Positions 55,494 to 64,000 of a stretch of DNA of 64,000 nucleotides are shown piece after piece. This stretch comes from UBA6164 sp964344155 (GTDB lineage Bacteria; Patescibacteriota; Gracilibacteria; BD1-5; UBA6164). Every line of letters starts with the position of its first letter. The first letter of the stretch is position 1. The notes under the pieces are model-generated. The model was not told where the DNA came from. It saw only the letters and a program-made list of their open reading frames with translations, and did no database searches. The position numbers were made by a program, and so were the translations under genes. The DNA lies in assembly GCA_964344155.1 (NCBI GenBank), contig CAYFMG010000004.1, positions 19,518-83,517 of the forward strand. Reading direction: 5' to 3'.

Positions 55494-55805
55494 TTATATA
55501 TTATTAATTAAAAATGAAAAAGAATTAATTTCTCTTTGTTTATCTTTTGCTTCCTTTTTTCTTAATCAAGTTATTCTTGAAAAATTTTGTTTATTTATAT
55601 TATCAAGTTCCTGATATTCTATTTGTTTAACAAAATTACTTAGACTTATATATAGTTTTTCTAATCATTTAGAATCTAATACTAATATAGTTTCTAAGTA
55701 TAAGTTTTTTTGTTCTTCAGAAATATTTAAAGAAATAATTATTAGTTTAATAATCTTTCTTTTTTTTGTAATTTCTTTTTGTTTTTTTAAAAAATCAAAA
55801 ATCAT
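55494..55805 (-). CDS. Small helical hypothetical protein
   Basis: 103 residues, MIFDFLKKQKEITKKRKIIKLIIISL..., ATG 55805, TAA 55494-55496. Amphipathic, Lys/Glu/Asn-rich, one UGA glycine pair. First gene of the minus-strand run that continues with the 52-, 449- and 235-residue genes. No family recognised. Confidence 0.65.
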
Positions 55806-56158
55806 ATTTATTTTTAGATATTATATATAATAGTATTTTATCATATATTTTTATTTAAATCAAAAATTTTAAGTTTTATAACATTGTTTTCTATATATAT
55901 GTTATTATATTTATTTATATAAGTATATTATTATTAATAATAAGCTTTGTTAAAATTGAGTTTTCTTTATTTTAAGGGAATCTAAAAAATTAAATTTTTT
56001 TACTTTTTAAAAAACTTAATTTTATACTCTATTTTAAGGGATAAAAAATTTTTAACATTTTTTTTACCTATATAAAAAAAAATTATTGACTTGTCTTTTT
56101 TTCATAAAATCTTATATTAAAAAATGTTAACTTTTATTTGTAAAAAATTTATATAAAA
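55806..56158. other. 353-base AT-rich intergenic region with a direct repeat
   Basis: Lies between divergent genes. Contains two copies of TATTTTAAGGGA (about 55968 and 56030), each followed by an A/T tract AAAAAATT, and TTGACT at about 56094 as a possible -35 for the S41 protease gene (the best -10 lies further than usual, TATATT). No coding frame on either strand. Probably promoters and operator sites for both flanking genes. Confidence 0.5.
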
Positions 56159-57460
56159 ATGAATAAGTTAAAAAAGAAAAAAAATTATTTACTTTTTTTT
56201 ATAATCTTTTTAACAAGTTTCTTATTATGAGTTAGTTTTTCCTTTATTATAGGACAAAAAACAACCTTAGAAATGTTAAAAAATAATAATAAGTCTGATT
56301 TAATATCTATTTTATCCCAAGATGATTTAGACCTAACTAAATTTTGGGAAGTATATAGTCTAATAAAAGCTCATAATTATTGATCTGATTGAATAAATAA
56401 AGAAGATTTAGTTAATTCTGCTATTAAATGACTTGTTGAGTGATTGTGAGATAAGCATAGTGAATATATGACAAAAGAGGAGACTAGTAAATTTAATCAA
56501 GCTTTATCTTGAGATTTTGAATGAATATGAGCGGTTGTTGAAAAAAATCCTATGTGAGTTTTTATAGATAGAATTATAAAATGATCTCCAGCTAAAAAAT
56601 TTGGATTAAGATTATGAGATATTATAACAAAAGCTAATGGTGAAAAACTAGCTGACCTAGATTTATTTGATTCTGTAAATAAAATAAAATGACCAGCATG
56701 AACAAAAGTATTATTAGAAGTTATTAGAGCTTGAGAAAGAAATGTGCTTGAAATAGAGGTTATTAGAGATAAAATTAAAATACCATCAGTTGATTCAAGA
56801 CTACTAGAAGACGGTGAAACAGCATATATAGCATTAAATATGTTTTGAGATGATACATCTTTTGAATTTGAAAATGCTTTAAGAAAATATATGAATACAA
56901 AAGGTATAATTATAGATCTAAGAGATAATTGATGATGATATTTACAATCAGCAGTAGCAATATTAAGTAACTTGGTAGAAGACGATAAAACATTAGTTGT
57001 TACAAAATACAAGGAATTATTTTCAAATATAGCTTATCCTTCTATAAATAATTGAAATATTTATAGCTGAAAAATTGTTATTTTGATTAATGAAAATTCA
57101 GCATCAGCTTCAGAAATAACAGCTTGAACTTTGAGAGATTACAAAAAAGCTATACTTGTTTGAAAAAAATCATACGGTAAGTGATCGGTTCAAAAACCTT
57201 TTAGACTTAGTGACGGTAGTATGGTAAAATTAACAATAGCAAAATGGTTTACACCTGAAGATATAAATATAGATAAAGAATGAATAGAACCTGATATAAA
57301 AGTAGACTTTGAAAAACAAGACTATACACCAGAACCATGAAAAGAAGAAGAATTTGAACTTTATGATAGACAACTAGAGGAAGCTAAAAAAGTTTTAAAA
57401 ACATTTATAGAAAATGGGGCTTACAAACTTAGTATAGAAAAATATAAAAGCAGCAATTAA
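56159..57460 (+). CDS. ctpA: S41-family C-terminal processing protease with PDZ domain
   Basis: 433 residues. One N-terminal membrane helix (~9-31, YLLFFIIFLTSFLLGVSFSFII), so the enzyme body is outside the membrane. PDZ domain ~105-190 (GDFEGIGAVVEKNPMGVFIDRII.. GLRLGDIITKANG), then the S41 catalytic core with LRDNGGG, the nucleophile Ser in NENSASASEI and the general-base Lys in GKKSYGKGSVQ. Such proteases trim the C-termini of exported proteins. Stands alone on the + strand; own terminator at 57472-57499. Confidence 0.94.
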
Positions 57461-57471
57461 TGCTTTTTAAC

Positions 57472-57499
57472 AAAAAAAGTTAGATTATCTAGCTTTTTT
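57472..57499 (+). terminator. S41 protease gene terminator
   Basis: AAAAAAAGTTAGA / TCTAGCTTTTTTT (one G-T pair), loop TTA, followed by more T. Confidence 0.8.
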
Positions 57500-57552
57500 T
57501 TTAATTTTAAGTATAAAGAAATATATATTAATAATGTAACTTTTAAACAACT

Positions 57553-58785
57553 ATGTTAGAACAAAATGATAAAAAAATATTTGATTTAATAAATAAAGAA
57601 GAATATAGACAAGAAACAGAAATAGAACTAATAGCTTCTGAAAATTATGCATCTATGGATGTAATGGAAGCTGCTTGAAGTATATTAACAAATAAGTATT
57701 CTGAAGGATATCCTGGTAGAAGATACTATGCTGGTCAAGAATATATTGATATGATAGAAAATACAGCTATAGATAGAGCTAAAAAACTATTTTGAGCAGA
57801 ATATGTAAATGTTCAACCTCTTTCATGAAGCCCTGCAAATCTAGCGGTTTATTTATGATTATTAAATCCTTGAGATAAAGTTTTATGACTTAGTCTAGAT
57901 CAGTGAGGTCATCTAAGTCATGGTCATCCACTAAATTTTTCAGGTTTATTATATGATATAATTCCATATACTTTAGATAAGCAAACAGGAATAATTGATA
58001 TGGATGAAGTAGAAAAGTTAGCTATAGAAAATAAACCAAAAATGATTTTAGCATGATTTTCAGCTTATCCTAGAAACTTGGACTGGAAAAGATTTAGAGA
58101 AATAGCTGATAAAGTATGAGCTATTTTAATGGCTGATATAGCTCATATAGCATGACTTGTTGCTTGATGAGCTTTAGAAAACCCTGTACCTTACTGTGAT
58201 GTTGTTACAACAACAACTCATAAAACATTAAGATGACCAAGATGAGCGATGATTATGTCTAAAGAAAAATATGCTAAAGATTTAGCTAGAGCAGTTTTTC
58301 CTTGAGTACAATGAGGACCACATGAAAATCTTATAGCAGCAAAAGCTGTTGCTTTCAAAGAAGCTTTACAACCAGAGTTTAAAACATATGTTAGACAAGT
58401 TATAGACAATGCTCAAACCTTAGCTTTAGAGTTAATAGACCATTGATTTACAATTACATCATGATGAACAGATAACCATTTAGTATTAATAGATGTTTAT
58501 GGTAGTTTTTGAGTTACAGGTAAAGAGGCTGAAAAAGCATTAGAACAAGTATGATTATCAACAAATAAAAATATGATACCTTATGACCCTAGAAAACCTT
58601 TGGATCCATCTTGAATTAGAGTATGAACACCTGCAGCTACAACAAGATGAATGAAACAAGAAGAAATGAAAGTAATAGCTAGAGTTTTCAAAGAGGCTAT
58701 TATTAATAAAGATGATGAAAATAAGTTAAAAGAATTAAAAAAAGAGATTTTAGAACTATGTAAAAAATTTCCTATTTATAAATAA
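57553..58785 (+). CDS. glyA: Serine hydroxymethyltransferase
   Basis: 410 residues, normal length. A PLP enzyme that converts serine and tetrahydrofolate to glycine and methylene-THF. Seen: ELIASENYAS, NKYSEGYPGRRYYAGQEY, LSLDQGGHLSHGH, the PLP-lysine motif TTTTHKTLRGPRGAM, and GTPAATTRGM. Glycines in several of these are UGA. The AT-rich leader has no Shine-Dalgarno. In a genome that needs extra glycine for UGA codons its presence is notable but may simply reflect one-carbon metabolism. Confidence 0.97.
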
Positions 58786-58786
58786 A

Positions 58787-58824
58787 AGTAGACATTTTTT
58801 AGTAAATTGTCCAAAATGTCTACT
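58787..58824. terminator. glyA terminator-like inverted repeat
   Basis: 12-bp perfect arms AGTAGACATTTT / AAAATGTCTACT with a 14-base loop, just after glyA, followed by A-rich sequence. The loop is long and there is no T-run on the + strand, so it may instead be an operator. Confidence 0.5.
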
Positions 58825-58831
58825 AAAAAAC

Positions 58832-58868
58832 TTGATTAATTAGCAAAAGTGATTATATTGTAGACAAT
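58832..58868 (+). promoter_or_regulatory. Promoter with palindromic operator before the HTH gene
   Basis: TTGATT (58832-58837), 16-base spacer, TATATT (58854-58859). The -10 overlaps ATTGT-AG-ACAAT (58857-58868), an inverted repeat suitable for binding a dimeric regulator, possibly the product of the gene that follows. Confidence 0.55.
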
Positions 58869-58882
58869 TACTAATTAATTTA

Positions 58883-59452
58883 ATGTCTATGTACAAATTA
58901 ACAAGGCAAGAAGTTGCTGAAAAGTTAAATATTTCAACTCGTAGTGTTGATAGATATATAAAATCTTGAAAACTTAGATCAAAAAAAGAATGAAAGATTG
59001 TATATGTAAACGATGATGATGTTAATAATTTAATGTGAAACTCTGATGTAAAGCAAGAAGTAATTGTTGAGAATAAAGTAATAGATAAAGAACCTAAAAC
59101 AAAATCTGTTGCTAAAAGTGGTGAAAATGTAGCTTGAACTCTTTGAGCTATATATAAAGACTTAAAAGAAGAATTACAAAAAAAAGATGAACTTATACAA
59201 ACATTAGCTATGAGAGTAGGGAAATCAGAAGAAGTTGCAAAAAATTCAGTTTCGCTACTAGAATTTAAAAAATCTCAATATTTACTTGAAGAATCAAAAG
59301 ATAGTTTATCTAAAGAAATTGAAAATATAGAAAAAGAAAAAATCAGACTAGAAGGGGAGTTGAAGTATGAGAAAAAGACAAATAATTTACTTACATCTTT
59401 TCTTATAATACTTCTTATTGCAGCAGTTGTTGTATGGTTTATACAAGTATAA
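58883..59452 (+). CDS. Membrane-anchored helix-turn-helix (MerR/excisionase-type) regulator
   Basis: 189 residues. N-terminal winged HTH (~3-50) with TRQEVAEKLNISTRSVDRYIKSGKLRSKK, the MerR/excisionase HTH_17 form. Then a linker, a long coiled coil (~95-160) and a C-terminal membrane helix (~168-188, FLIILLIAAVVVWFI) with only one residue after it. DNA binding in the cytosol, tethered to the membrane by its tail. A palindrome in the promoter suggests autoregulation. A similar layout is used by one-component membrane regulators; the signal is unknown. Terminator at 59457-59496. Confidence 0.85.
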
Positions 59453-59456
59453 CTTG

Positions 59457-59496
59457 AAAAGTTTCTGTTTTTGAATAAAATACAGAAACTTTTTTT
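59457..59496 (+). terminator. Terminator of the HTH gene
   Basis: AAAAGTTTCTG / CAGAAACTTTT with a 15-base loop, then T-run, directly before the tRNA gene. Confidence 0.7.
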
Positions 59497-59497
59497 A

Positions 59498-59572
59498 GTC
59501 TCCATAGTTCAATGGATAGAATAAACCCCTCCTAAGGGTTAGATACTGGTTCGATTCCAGCTGGGGATACCA
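59498..59572 (+). tRNA. tRNA-Arg (anticodon CCU), CCA encoded
   Basis: Acceptor GTCTCCA pairs with TGGGGAT (G-T pairs included); D arm GTTCAATGGATAGAAT; anticodon arm AACCC-CTCCTAA-GGGTT with anticodon CCT, reading AGG; T arm CTGG-TTCGATT-CCAG; discriminator A followed by an encoded CCA. 75 bases. It lies between the terminator of the HTH gene and a bidirectional terminator. There is no tRNA-Gly(UCA) in this window. Confidence 0.93.
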
Positions 59573-59586
59573 TAATAAAAAAAGAT

Positions 59587-59619
59587 AAAAAAACTTAACT
59601 AAAATAGTTAAGTTTTTTT
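59587..59619. terminator. Bidirectional terminator tRNA-Arg / mutL
   Basis: Perfect 15-bp stem AAAAAAACTTAACTA / TAGTTAAGTTTTTTT, loop AAA. T-run on each strand. Confidence 0.85.
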
Positions 59620-59868
59620 ATCTTTCATATTTATCTTTTAGTTCTATTAAACTAATATCAAAAACAACAGGTCTTCCATAAGGACAAGTTGAAGAGTAAT
59701 CCATAACAGCATCATTTAAAAGCTTATTCATTTCAAATAAATTTAATTTATGTCAAAACTTAATAGCTGATCTACAAGCAGTATATGCCCATATTTTATT
59801 TTTTATTTCATCTAGGTTAGTAGATTTTGAAAAATTTTGTTTTCAAATATCTTCTATTATTCATAAAA
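59618..59868 (-). pseudogene. mutL: MutL C-terminus in shifted frame
   Basis: In frame +1 relative to the main ORF: GIIEDIGKQNFSKSTN, KIGAYTACRSAIKFGHKLNLFEMNKLLND, STCPYGRPVVFDI, ending ELKDKYER and TAA 59618-59620. It completes MutL exactly where the other frame stops. The junction reads TATGAATAATAG; an extra TGAA unit there would restore VFYEGIIEDIG, so loss of one copy of a 4-base tandem repeat is a simple explanation. Confidence 0.85.
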
Positions 59869-61431
59869 AACCTCTCAAATATTTTCTTTTTTTATAAAAT
59901 CAGGTATTGTATTTATTATAACAATACTTCAAGGCATTATTTCAAAATCAAATCACATTTCAGACAAAGTTTTAGAGTTTTGTTCAACAATGTCTATTTC
60001 TTTTGGGGTTAAAGATAAGCTTTCTCAAATAAGAAGTCATTGAGTATTATGTCCGTAATCTCACTTTACTAATTTTTCATATATGATTCTTTCCGCTAGA
60101 GCATGCTGATCTAAAAACTTTATTCAATCGTCAGTTTGTACTATTATATATGAATTATGAGCTTGTCATATTATTTTTCATAGGGGAGTATCGTGTAAAT
60201 CGTTTGATTTTTCAAAAATATTATTATTTTCTGTCTCGTTGTCTAGAATAGCTTTAGAAAAATTGAGCGCACTATCGATTTTTGTTTGATTTGTACTAGC
60301 AGACTTATCCGAATATGGAGAATATGCCTTAAACTTTGTTCATGATCAAGTATATCATGTAGATGTACTATTTGTTTTTGGAGGAGTAAAACTAGGTTTA
60401 TAAAAATTATCTTGTTTTATTTCAGTATCAGTTGAAACAAGACTTACTTTTTCTAGTTTTTCTTGCAAGGCATGATAAACTGATCTGAATATATTTTGTT
60501 CAGAAGCAAATCTTACTTCAAGTTTTCTAGGGTGGACATTTACATCAACTTGAGTTGGATCTATTTGTAGATTTAACACATAAGCAGGGAACATATTATG
60601 AGGAATAAATCTGTTATAAGCATCACTAATAGCTTTATATATTAAGCTTGATTTTATAACCCTTTTATTTACAAAAAGAGATTGTCTATTTTTATTAGGA
60701 AAGCTTACTTTTGGATCAGATATATATCAACTAATATTTATTCAATTTAAATCAAAATTTATATCTAAAAGATTTTCTGAAAAATCTTCTCAGTATATAC
60801 TATAAATTCTTGTTTTTAAGTCTTCTTTTTCTGAGTACTTAAAAACTTGTTTTGAATCAGATACAAACTCAAAACCTATTTCAGGATACGATAGAGAAAC
60901 TTCTTGTAAAAAAGATAGTATATGATTATATTCTGTTCTAGGTTTTTTAAGATAATTAAGCCTAGCAGGGGTATTATAAAACAAGTTTTCAATTATTATT
61001 TTTGTACCTATCTCAGAAGCTGTCTCTGTTATTTTTTGGGTATCTCAACCAACAATTTTTAAACTAGATCAAAAATTGTCTACGATATTTCTAGTTATTA
61101 TTTCCATATTTGATACAGATGAAATTGAGGCAACAGCTTCTCATCTAAATCAAAAAATCATTATATTATATAAATCATTTAGATTTTTTATTTTTGAGGT
61201 AGAGTATTTTTCTATAACTAAAGGTAGATCATCTTTTTCTATTCATTCTCAATTATCAGTTATTATTATTTTATCTATTCATCAGTTTTCTATTTCTATT
61301 TTTATATTATTTGCTTTTGCATCTATAGAGTTTTCTATTAACTCTTTTACAACGGAAATAGGTCTTTCTACCACTTCTCAAGCAGCTATTTGGTTTGCTA
61401 GGTTTTTATCAAGTTTTATAATTTTTGACAT
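59857..61431 (-). CDS. mutL: DNA mismatch repair protein MutL, frameshifted near the C-terminus
   Basis: ATG 61431; 524 codons to TAA 59857-59859. GHKL ATPase half: LIENSIDA, ITDNGEGI, FRGEAVASISSVS, then YNTPARLNYLKKPRTEYNHI and the transducer NVHPRKLEVRF; a Ser/Thr/Pro linker (~345-385) and the start of the C-terminal dimerisation domain (AHNSYIIVQTDDGIKFLDQHALAERI). The frame breaks at VFYE; the rest, including ACRSAIKFGHKL and the conserved CPYGRP motif, is encoded in another frame (next entry). As it stands the protein lacks the last ~80 residues of the dimerisation domain and may be inactive. mutS is not in the window. Confidence 0.9.
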
Positions 61432-61502
61432 AGTTTTGTTAAAAAAATCTTAAATATATTTTATATTAATTTTACAAGAGATTTAAAAAAAGGCAAATAA
61501 AA

Positions 61503-61526
61503 AAGACTCTTAATTTTAAGAATCTT
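61503..61526 (-). terminator. Terminator after the small membrane protein gene
   Basis: GACTCTTAA / TTAAGAATC stem with one mismatch, loop TT, T-run (TTTTTT) on the minus strand; overlaps the stop codon. Confidence 0.6.
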
Positions 61527-61749
61527 ATTTCCCACTAATTATTTCTGAAATTTTTTGTTTAACCATGTCTGGTATACTAGAATATGCTTGAAACATCTTT
61601 TTTATTCTCTCATAAGTGTTTGCTAATTCAACTAGAGGCCACAATATCTTCATTACTCTCATAAGTATAAGAACAAGAAGAGTACCTATAATAGATGTAA
61701 ACACTAAAAGTACACCATAAAACAAATCAATAATATTTATATAAATCAT
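61525..61749 (-). CDS. Small single-pass membrane protein
   Basis: 74 residues. Hydrophobic helix ~5-33 (IIDLFYGVLLVFTSIIGTLLVLILMRV) and a cytosolic amphipathic tail (LANTYERIKKMFQAYSSIPDMVKQKISEI). Has one GGG glycine codon and no UGA. No family recognised; downstream of a 157-residue gene on the same strand (23-base gap). Confidence 0.75.
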   Translation of the reverse strand: MIYINIIDLFYGVLLVFTSIIGTLLVLILMRVMKILWPLVELANTYERIKKMFQAYSSIPDMVKQKISEIISGK

Positions 61750-61772
61750 TTTTTGAAAGTTATTAGAATAAA

Positions 61773-62246
61773 TTACATTTCATCTACTAGTTTATTTATA
61801 TCCAAATCGAAAGATTTTACAAGTTTTAATATATTTTCACTTCAAGTTATAGTTTTTAAAACTTTTTCTTCCTCAAAAACTATCATACAAGGAAACTCTC
61901 AAACTTTGTAATCTGACATATTTATTCATTCAATTTTTGATATAGCCAATTTAGTATTTATATTTTGACTAAAAGCTTTTGCTGATATAACAGGGAACAT
62001 ATATAATGCATCTTTGAAGAATTTAGATCCTTGTTCAGCTATAATTACAATAGATTTATGTTTATATTGTTTTTCTTCTCAAGTTTCTTTATTTTTAAAT
62101 GTAGTTGTTTTAGATTTTTCTATTAGTTTTAAAAAATCCTCTTTTTTAGAGATAGTAAAACTAGATTCGCTTAGTTTTTTTGCAGCTGAATCTATTAGTT
62201 TATTAGTATTTTCTAATGCTTTTTCTTTTAGTTTTTTGAAATCCAT
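61773..62246 (-). CDS. Hypothetical protein, possible thioredoxin-like fold
   Basis: 157 residues, ATG 62246, TAA 61773-61775. N-terminal helical half (LKEKALENTNKLIDSAAKKLSES), then alternating strands and helices: KSIVIIAEQGSKF, KLAISKIE, EFPCMIVFEEEKVLKTITGSENILKLV. The last part resembles the end of a thioredoxin fold (FPCMIVF with a cis-Pro-like position, then a strand pair and helix), but there is no CxxC. Assigned as hypothetical; divergent from rplS. Confidence 0.75.
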
Positions 62247-62310
62247 TTGTTTAGATTAATATATATTATAGTTTTATTTTAATATATTTTGCTTTTTTTT
62301 GCAAAAAAGT

Positions 62311-62338
62311 TTGACATATTTTCTTTTTTTTATATGAT
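62311..62338 (+). promoter_or_regulatory. rplS promoter
   Basis: TTGACA (62311-62316), 16-base spacer, TATGAT (62333-62338), about 45 bases before the rplS ATG. One of the best -35 boxes in the window, as expected for a ribosomal protein gene. Confidence 0.75.
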
Positions 62339-62383
62339 ATGCGCAATTTCAAGAAAGAAATATTTATTTTTAAAACACAGATT

Positions 62384-62740
62384 ATGACAAATAGTGAATT
62401 AATTAAAAAAGTTCAATGAGACTTTTTACAAGAAGGTAGAGAACAAATTAAAACTGGTATGGAAGTTGAAGTTTACCAAATAATTAAAGAAGGTAACAAA
62501 GAAAGAATTCAAAGATTCAAAGGTTTAGTTATTAAAACTGCTGGTAAATCAGAATTAGAAAAAACAATTACAGTTAGAAGAAAAGTTGGTGCTTTTGGTG
62601 TAGAAAAAGTATTTTCAGTTCACTCTTCAACTATACAAAAAATTGATATATTAAGACAATTTAAAGTTAGAAGAAAATCTATTAAATTTATCAGAGATCT
62701 TACAGGTAAAGCAGCTAGACTTAAAGAAGTTAGAAAATAA
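62384..62740 (+). CDS. rplS: 50S ribosomal protein L19
   Basis: 118 residues, normal length. L19 lies at the 30S-50S interface. Seen: GMEVEVYQIIKEGNKERIQRFKGLVI, TVRRKVGAFGVEKVFSVHS and KVRRKS near the end. Only the first of its nine glycines is UGA (62417-62419); the others are GGT, in contrast with neighbours such as mutL. It is preceded by a strong promoter and followed by a strong terminator, so it is transcribed alone rather than with rimM/trmD as in many bacteria. Confidence 0.97.
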
Positions 62741-62754
62741 AATTAAGATAAATA

Positions 62755-62784
62755 AAAAAGAACACTTCATGTGTTCTTTTTTTG
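62755..62784 (+). terminator. rplS terminator
   Basis: AAAAAAGAACAC / GTGTTCTTTTTT with loop TTCAT, then T-run. Confidence 0.85.
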
Positions 62785-62835
62785 TCTTAAAAAAACTTGC
62801 AAATAGTAATAAAAACAATATATTAAAGTAGTATT

Positions 62836-62896
62836 ACCACCCCCTAACCCCCTCCTTACTAAGGAGGGGGAATGAAACGAAGAGAAAGGGGGTGGT
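62836..62896. repeat. Nested GC-rich palindrome (P5)
   Basis: Outer arms ACCACCCCCT (62836-62845) and AGGGGGTGGT (62887-62896) enclose a 10-bp inner stem CCCCCTCCTT / AAGGAGGGGG with loop ACT (62848-62870) and a purine-rich spacer. Longest GC-rich block in the window, between rplS and the prepilin gene. Confidence 0.75.
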
Positions 62897-62923
62897 CTAA
62901 ATTTATTACATAATTAAAAAATT

Positions 62924-64000
62924 ATGAAAAAAATACACAAACAATGATTTACATTAGTAGAATTAATAGTTGTGATAAGTATCCTGATTATCTTGGGAAC
63001 TATCGCATTTATATCAATGCAAAATTACAGTAAAAATTCAAGAGACTCAGTAAGAATCTCAGACATAAGTAGAATGAAAACAAGTTTGGAACTATATCAA
63101 ATAGAATCATCAAGATATCCAGATCCAAATAATGCTGGAGCAGTTACATATAGTGGTACAACAGCATGGAGCCAATGAGACTTTGGACAAATAGCTTTCC
63201 AAAGTGTAGATAAACTAGATAAGCTACCAGTAGATCCATTAACAGAAGAAACATATGTATACTCAGTAATAAGTACAAAAAAGGAGTACCAACTATCATG
63301 AGTAATGGAAACAGATGAATATACTTCATTAAATACAACAGAACTAAATGCCAACAATGAGATATGAACACTAAGAGTATCATGAAACTATAACGGGGAA
63401 ACAATCAAAGTACAAAGTGGAACAACAACATATGTACTAGCAGTCCCAACAATAATCTCAACAGAACCATGAGATTTAATGAACCTAGTAGCAAATGATA
63501 AACTAGCATTTGATGGTTACAAAAACCTACCACAAAAATACGCATGATGACATTTTAAACAAATCTGAGAGACACAAGCATTAAAACTAGTAAATGCAAG
63601 TGACTTAGAAGTATTTAGCTGAAACTTAAATGATTTAGCAACAGATACAACAAAACAACAAGCAATGCTAACAAAACTAAAAAATGCCTATGCTTGAACA
63701 GCTATCCAAAATACAACAAAGATAGCAAGACTAACAAACTTAAAACCAAGTGGTGCAAAAGCACAAGAAATAGTAACAAGAAAAGTAGTATACTGAAACA
63801 AAAAGAGTCTAACAAGTGACAGTGTAGCATTAGCAACAACAGCAGTTACCTATACATGATGTTTAGCAACAACACAAGATGGTCACAGTATACCACAACT
63901 ATGACACTTAGCTACAAGTTCACAAACAAAGACATGATCTACAGTTATAACAAACTGATCAGAACAAGTAACAAATACATATAGATGTAATAATGGTAGC
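62924..64000 (+). CDS. Type IV prepilin-like protein (3' end outside window)
   Basis: 359 codons visible, open to the right edge. N-terminus MKKIHKQGFTLVELIVVISILIILG is a class III (type IV pilin) signal: prepilin peptidase site G/F with Glu at +5, then the hydrophobic spine. The head domain follows (SRDSVRISDISRMKTSLELYQ, YPDPNN), with a long Thr/Asn/Ala-rich extension that includes one Cys pair region (YTGCLAT.. TYRCNNG). Glycine codons are a mix of UGA and GGN. The long C-terminal part suggests a minor or tip pilin or adhesin rather than a small major pilin. Works with PilB/PilC at 36-39 kb; no prepilin peptidase gene is visible. Confidence 0.88.

Noticed and set aside
55332..55805. A single 157-residue gene with an in-frame TAA
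   Set aside because: Unlike the other in-frame TAA cases, an ATG follows the stop after only one codon, so two small adjacent genes are the simpler reading.
1..64000. CRISPR arrays, insertion sequences, prophage genes
   Set aside because: No regularly spaced repeats, transposase motifs or phage structural genes were found; the palindromes are the only mobile-looking DNA.

Overview
The window comes from an AT-rich candidate-phyla-radiation bacterium that reads UGA as glycine (genetic code 25), the code of Absconditabacteria (SR1) and Gracilibacteria (BD1-5). UGA sits at invariant glycines: the P-loop GRPNAGKST of Era, NGPGSFTGVRT of TsaB, and the Walker A motifs of UvrA, Mfd and PilB. No supported gene ends in UGA; all stops are UAA or UAG. 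Starts almost never carry a Shine-Dalgarno motif, genes are tightly packed, and perfect hairpins with T-runs separate many of them. Which of the two phyla it is cannot be decided from the sequence alone. All gene ends given here were re-read with UGA = Gly.

Layout. 1-6.7 kb: three large unknown proteins (+). 6.7-12.2 kb: interrupted accessory genes on the minus strand (lipase-like, membrane protein, PemK/MazF-like toxin, NUDIX) around queA; it also holds a 48-bp promoter-like repeat present twice and GC-rich palindromes, one of them inside queA. 12.2-16.5 kb: a two-gene unit of an EndoU-like polymorphic toxin candidate and a beta-strand-rich protein. 16.5-22.9 kb: a three-gene cassette of IPP-isomerase-like NUDIX, GHMP-kinase-like protein and a 1261-residue NACHT NTPase, with terminator-like hairpins whose U-tracts run into the next start codon. 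22.9-27.2 kb: mfd and a fused cyclophilin-FKBP lipoprotein. 27.2-27.7 kb: a DUF559 nuclease gene with an in-frame TAA, flanked by inverted palindromes.

27.7-30.9 kb: tsaB, a PH-domain protein, era and a membrane-anchored DsbA-like thioredoxin. 31-36 kb: a 1275-residue SLH/S-layer-type protein and a GT4 glycosyltransferase. 36-36.4 kb: a hairpin-rich non-coding stretch. 36.4-40.9 kb: type IV pilus assembly operon (PilN/PilO-like proteins, PilB, PilC). 41-49 kb: DnaQ-DinG fusion, a secreted helical protein, RluB-type pseudouridine synthase, MurB and UvrA. 49-56 kb: an interrupted unknown gene, ComFC, M17 aminopeptidase and a run of small or membrane proteins. 56-64 kb: S41 protease, GlyA, membrane-anchored HTH regulator, tRNA-Arg(CCU), frameshifted mutL, rplS, a nested palindrome and a type IV prepilin cut by the right edge.

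The conserved genes cover DNA repair (mfd, uvrA, mutL, dinG), translation (era, rplS, queA, tsaB, rluB), envelope and pili (S-layer, murB, pilBC, prepilin) and protein quality control. The accessory parts (NACHT cassette, EndoU toxin pair, DUF559/palindromes, PemK remnant) are the most promising for new biology. At least four otherwise open genes contain one in-frame TAA and three contain frameshifts, including mutL. These are either real decay or assembly error, and reads are needed to tell which.
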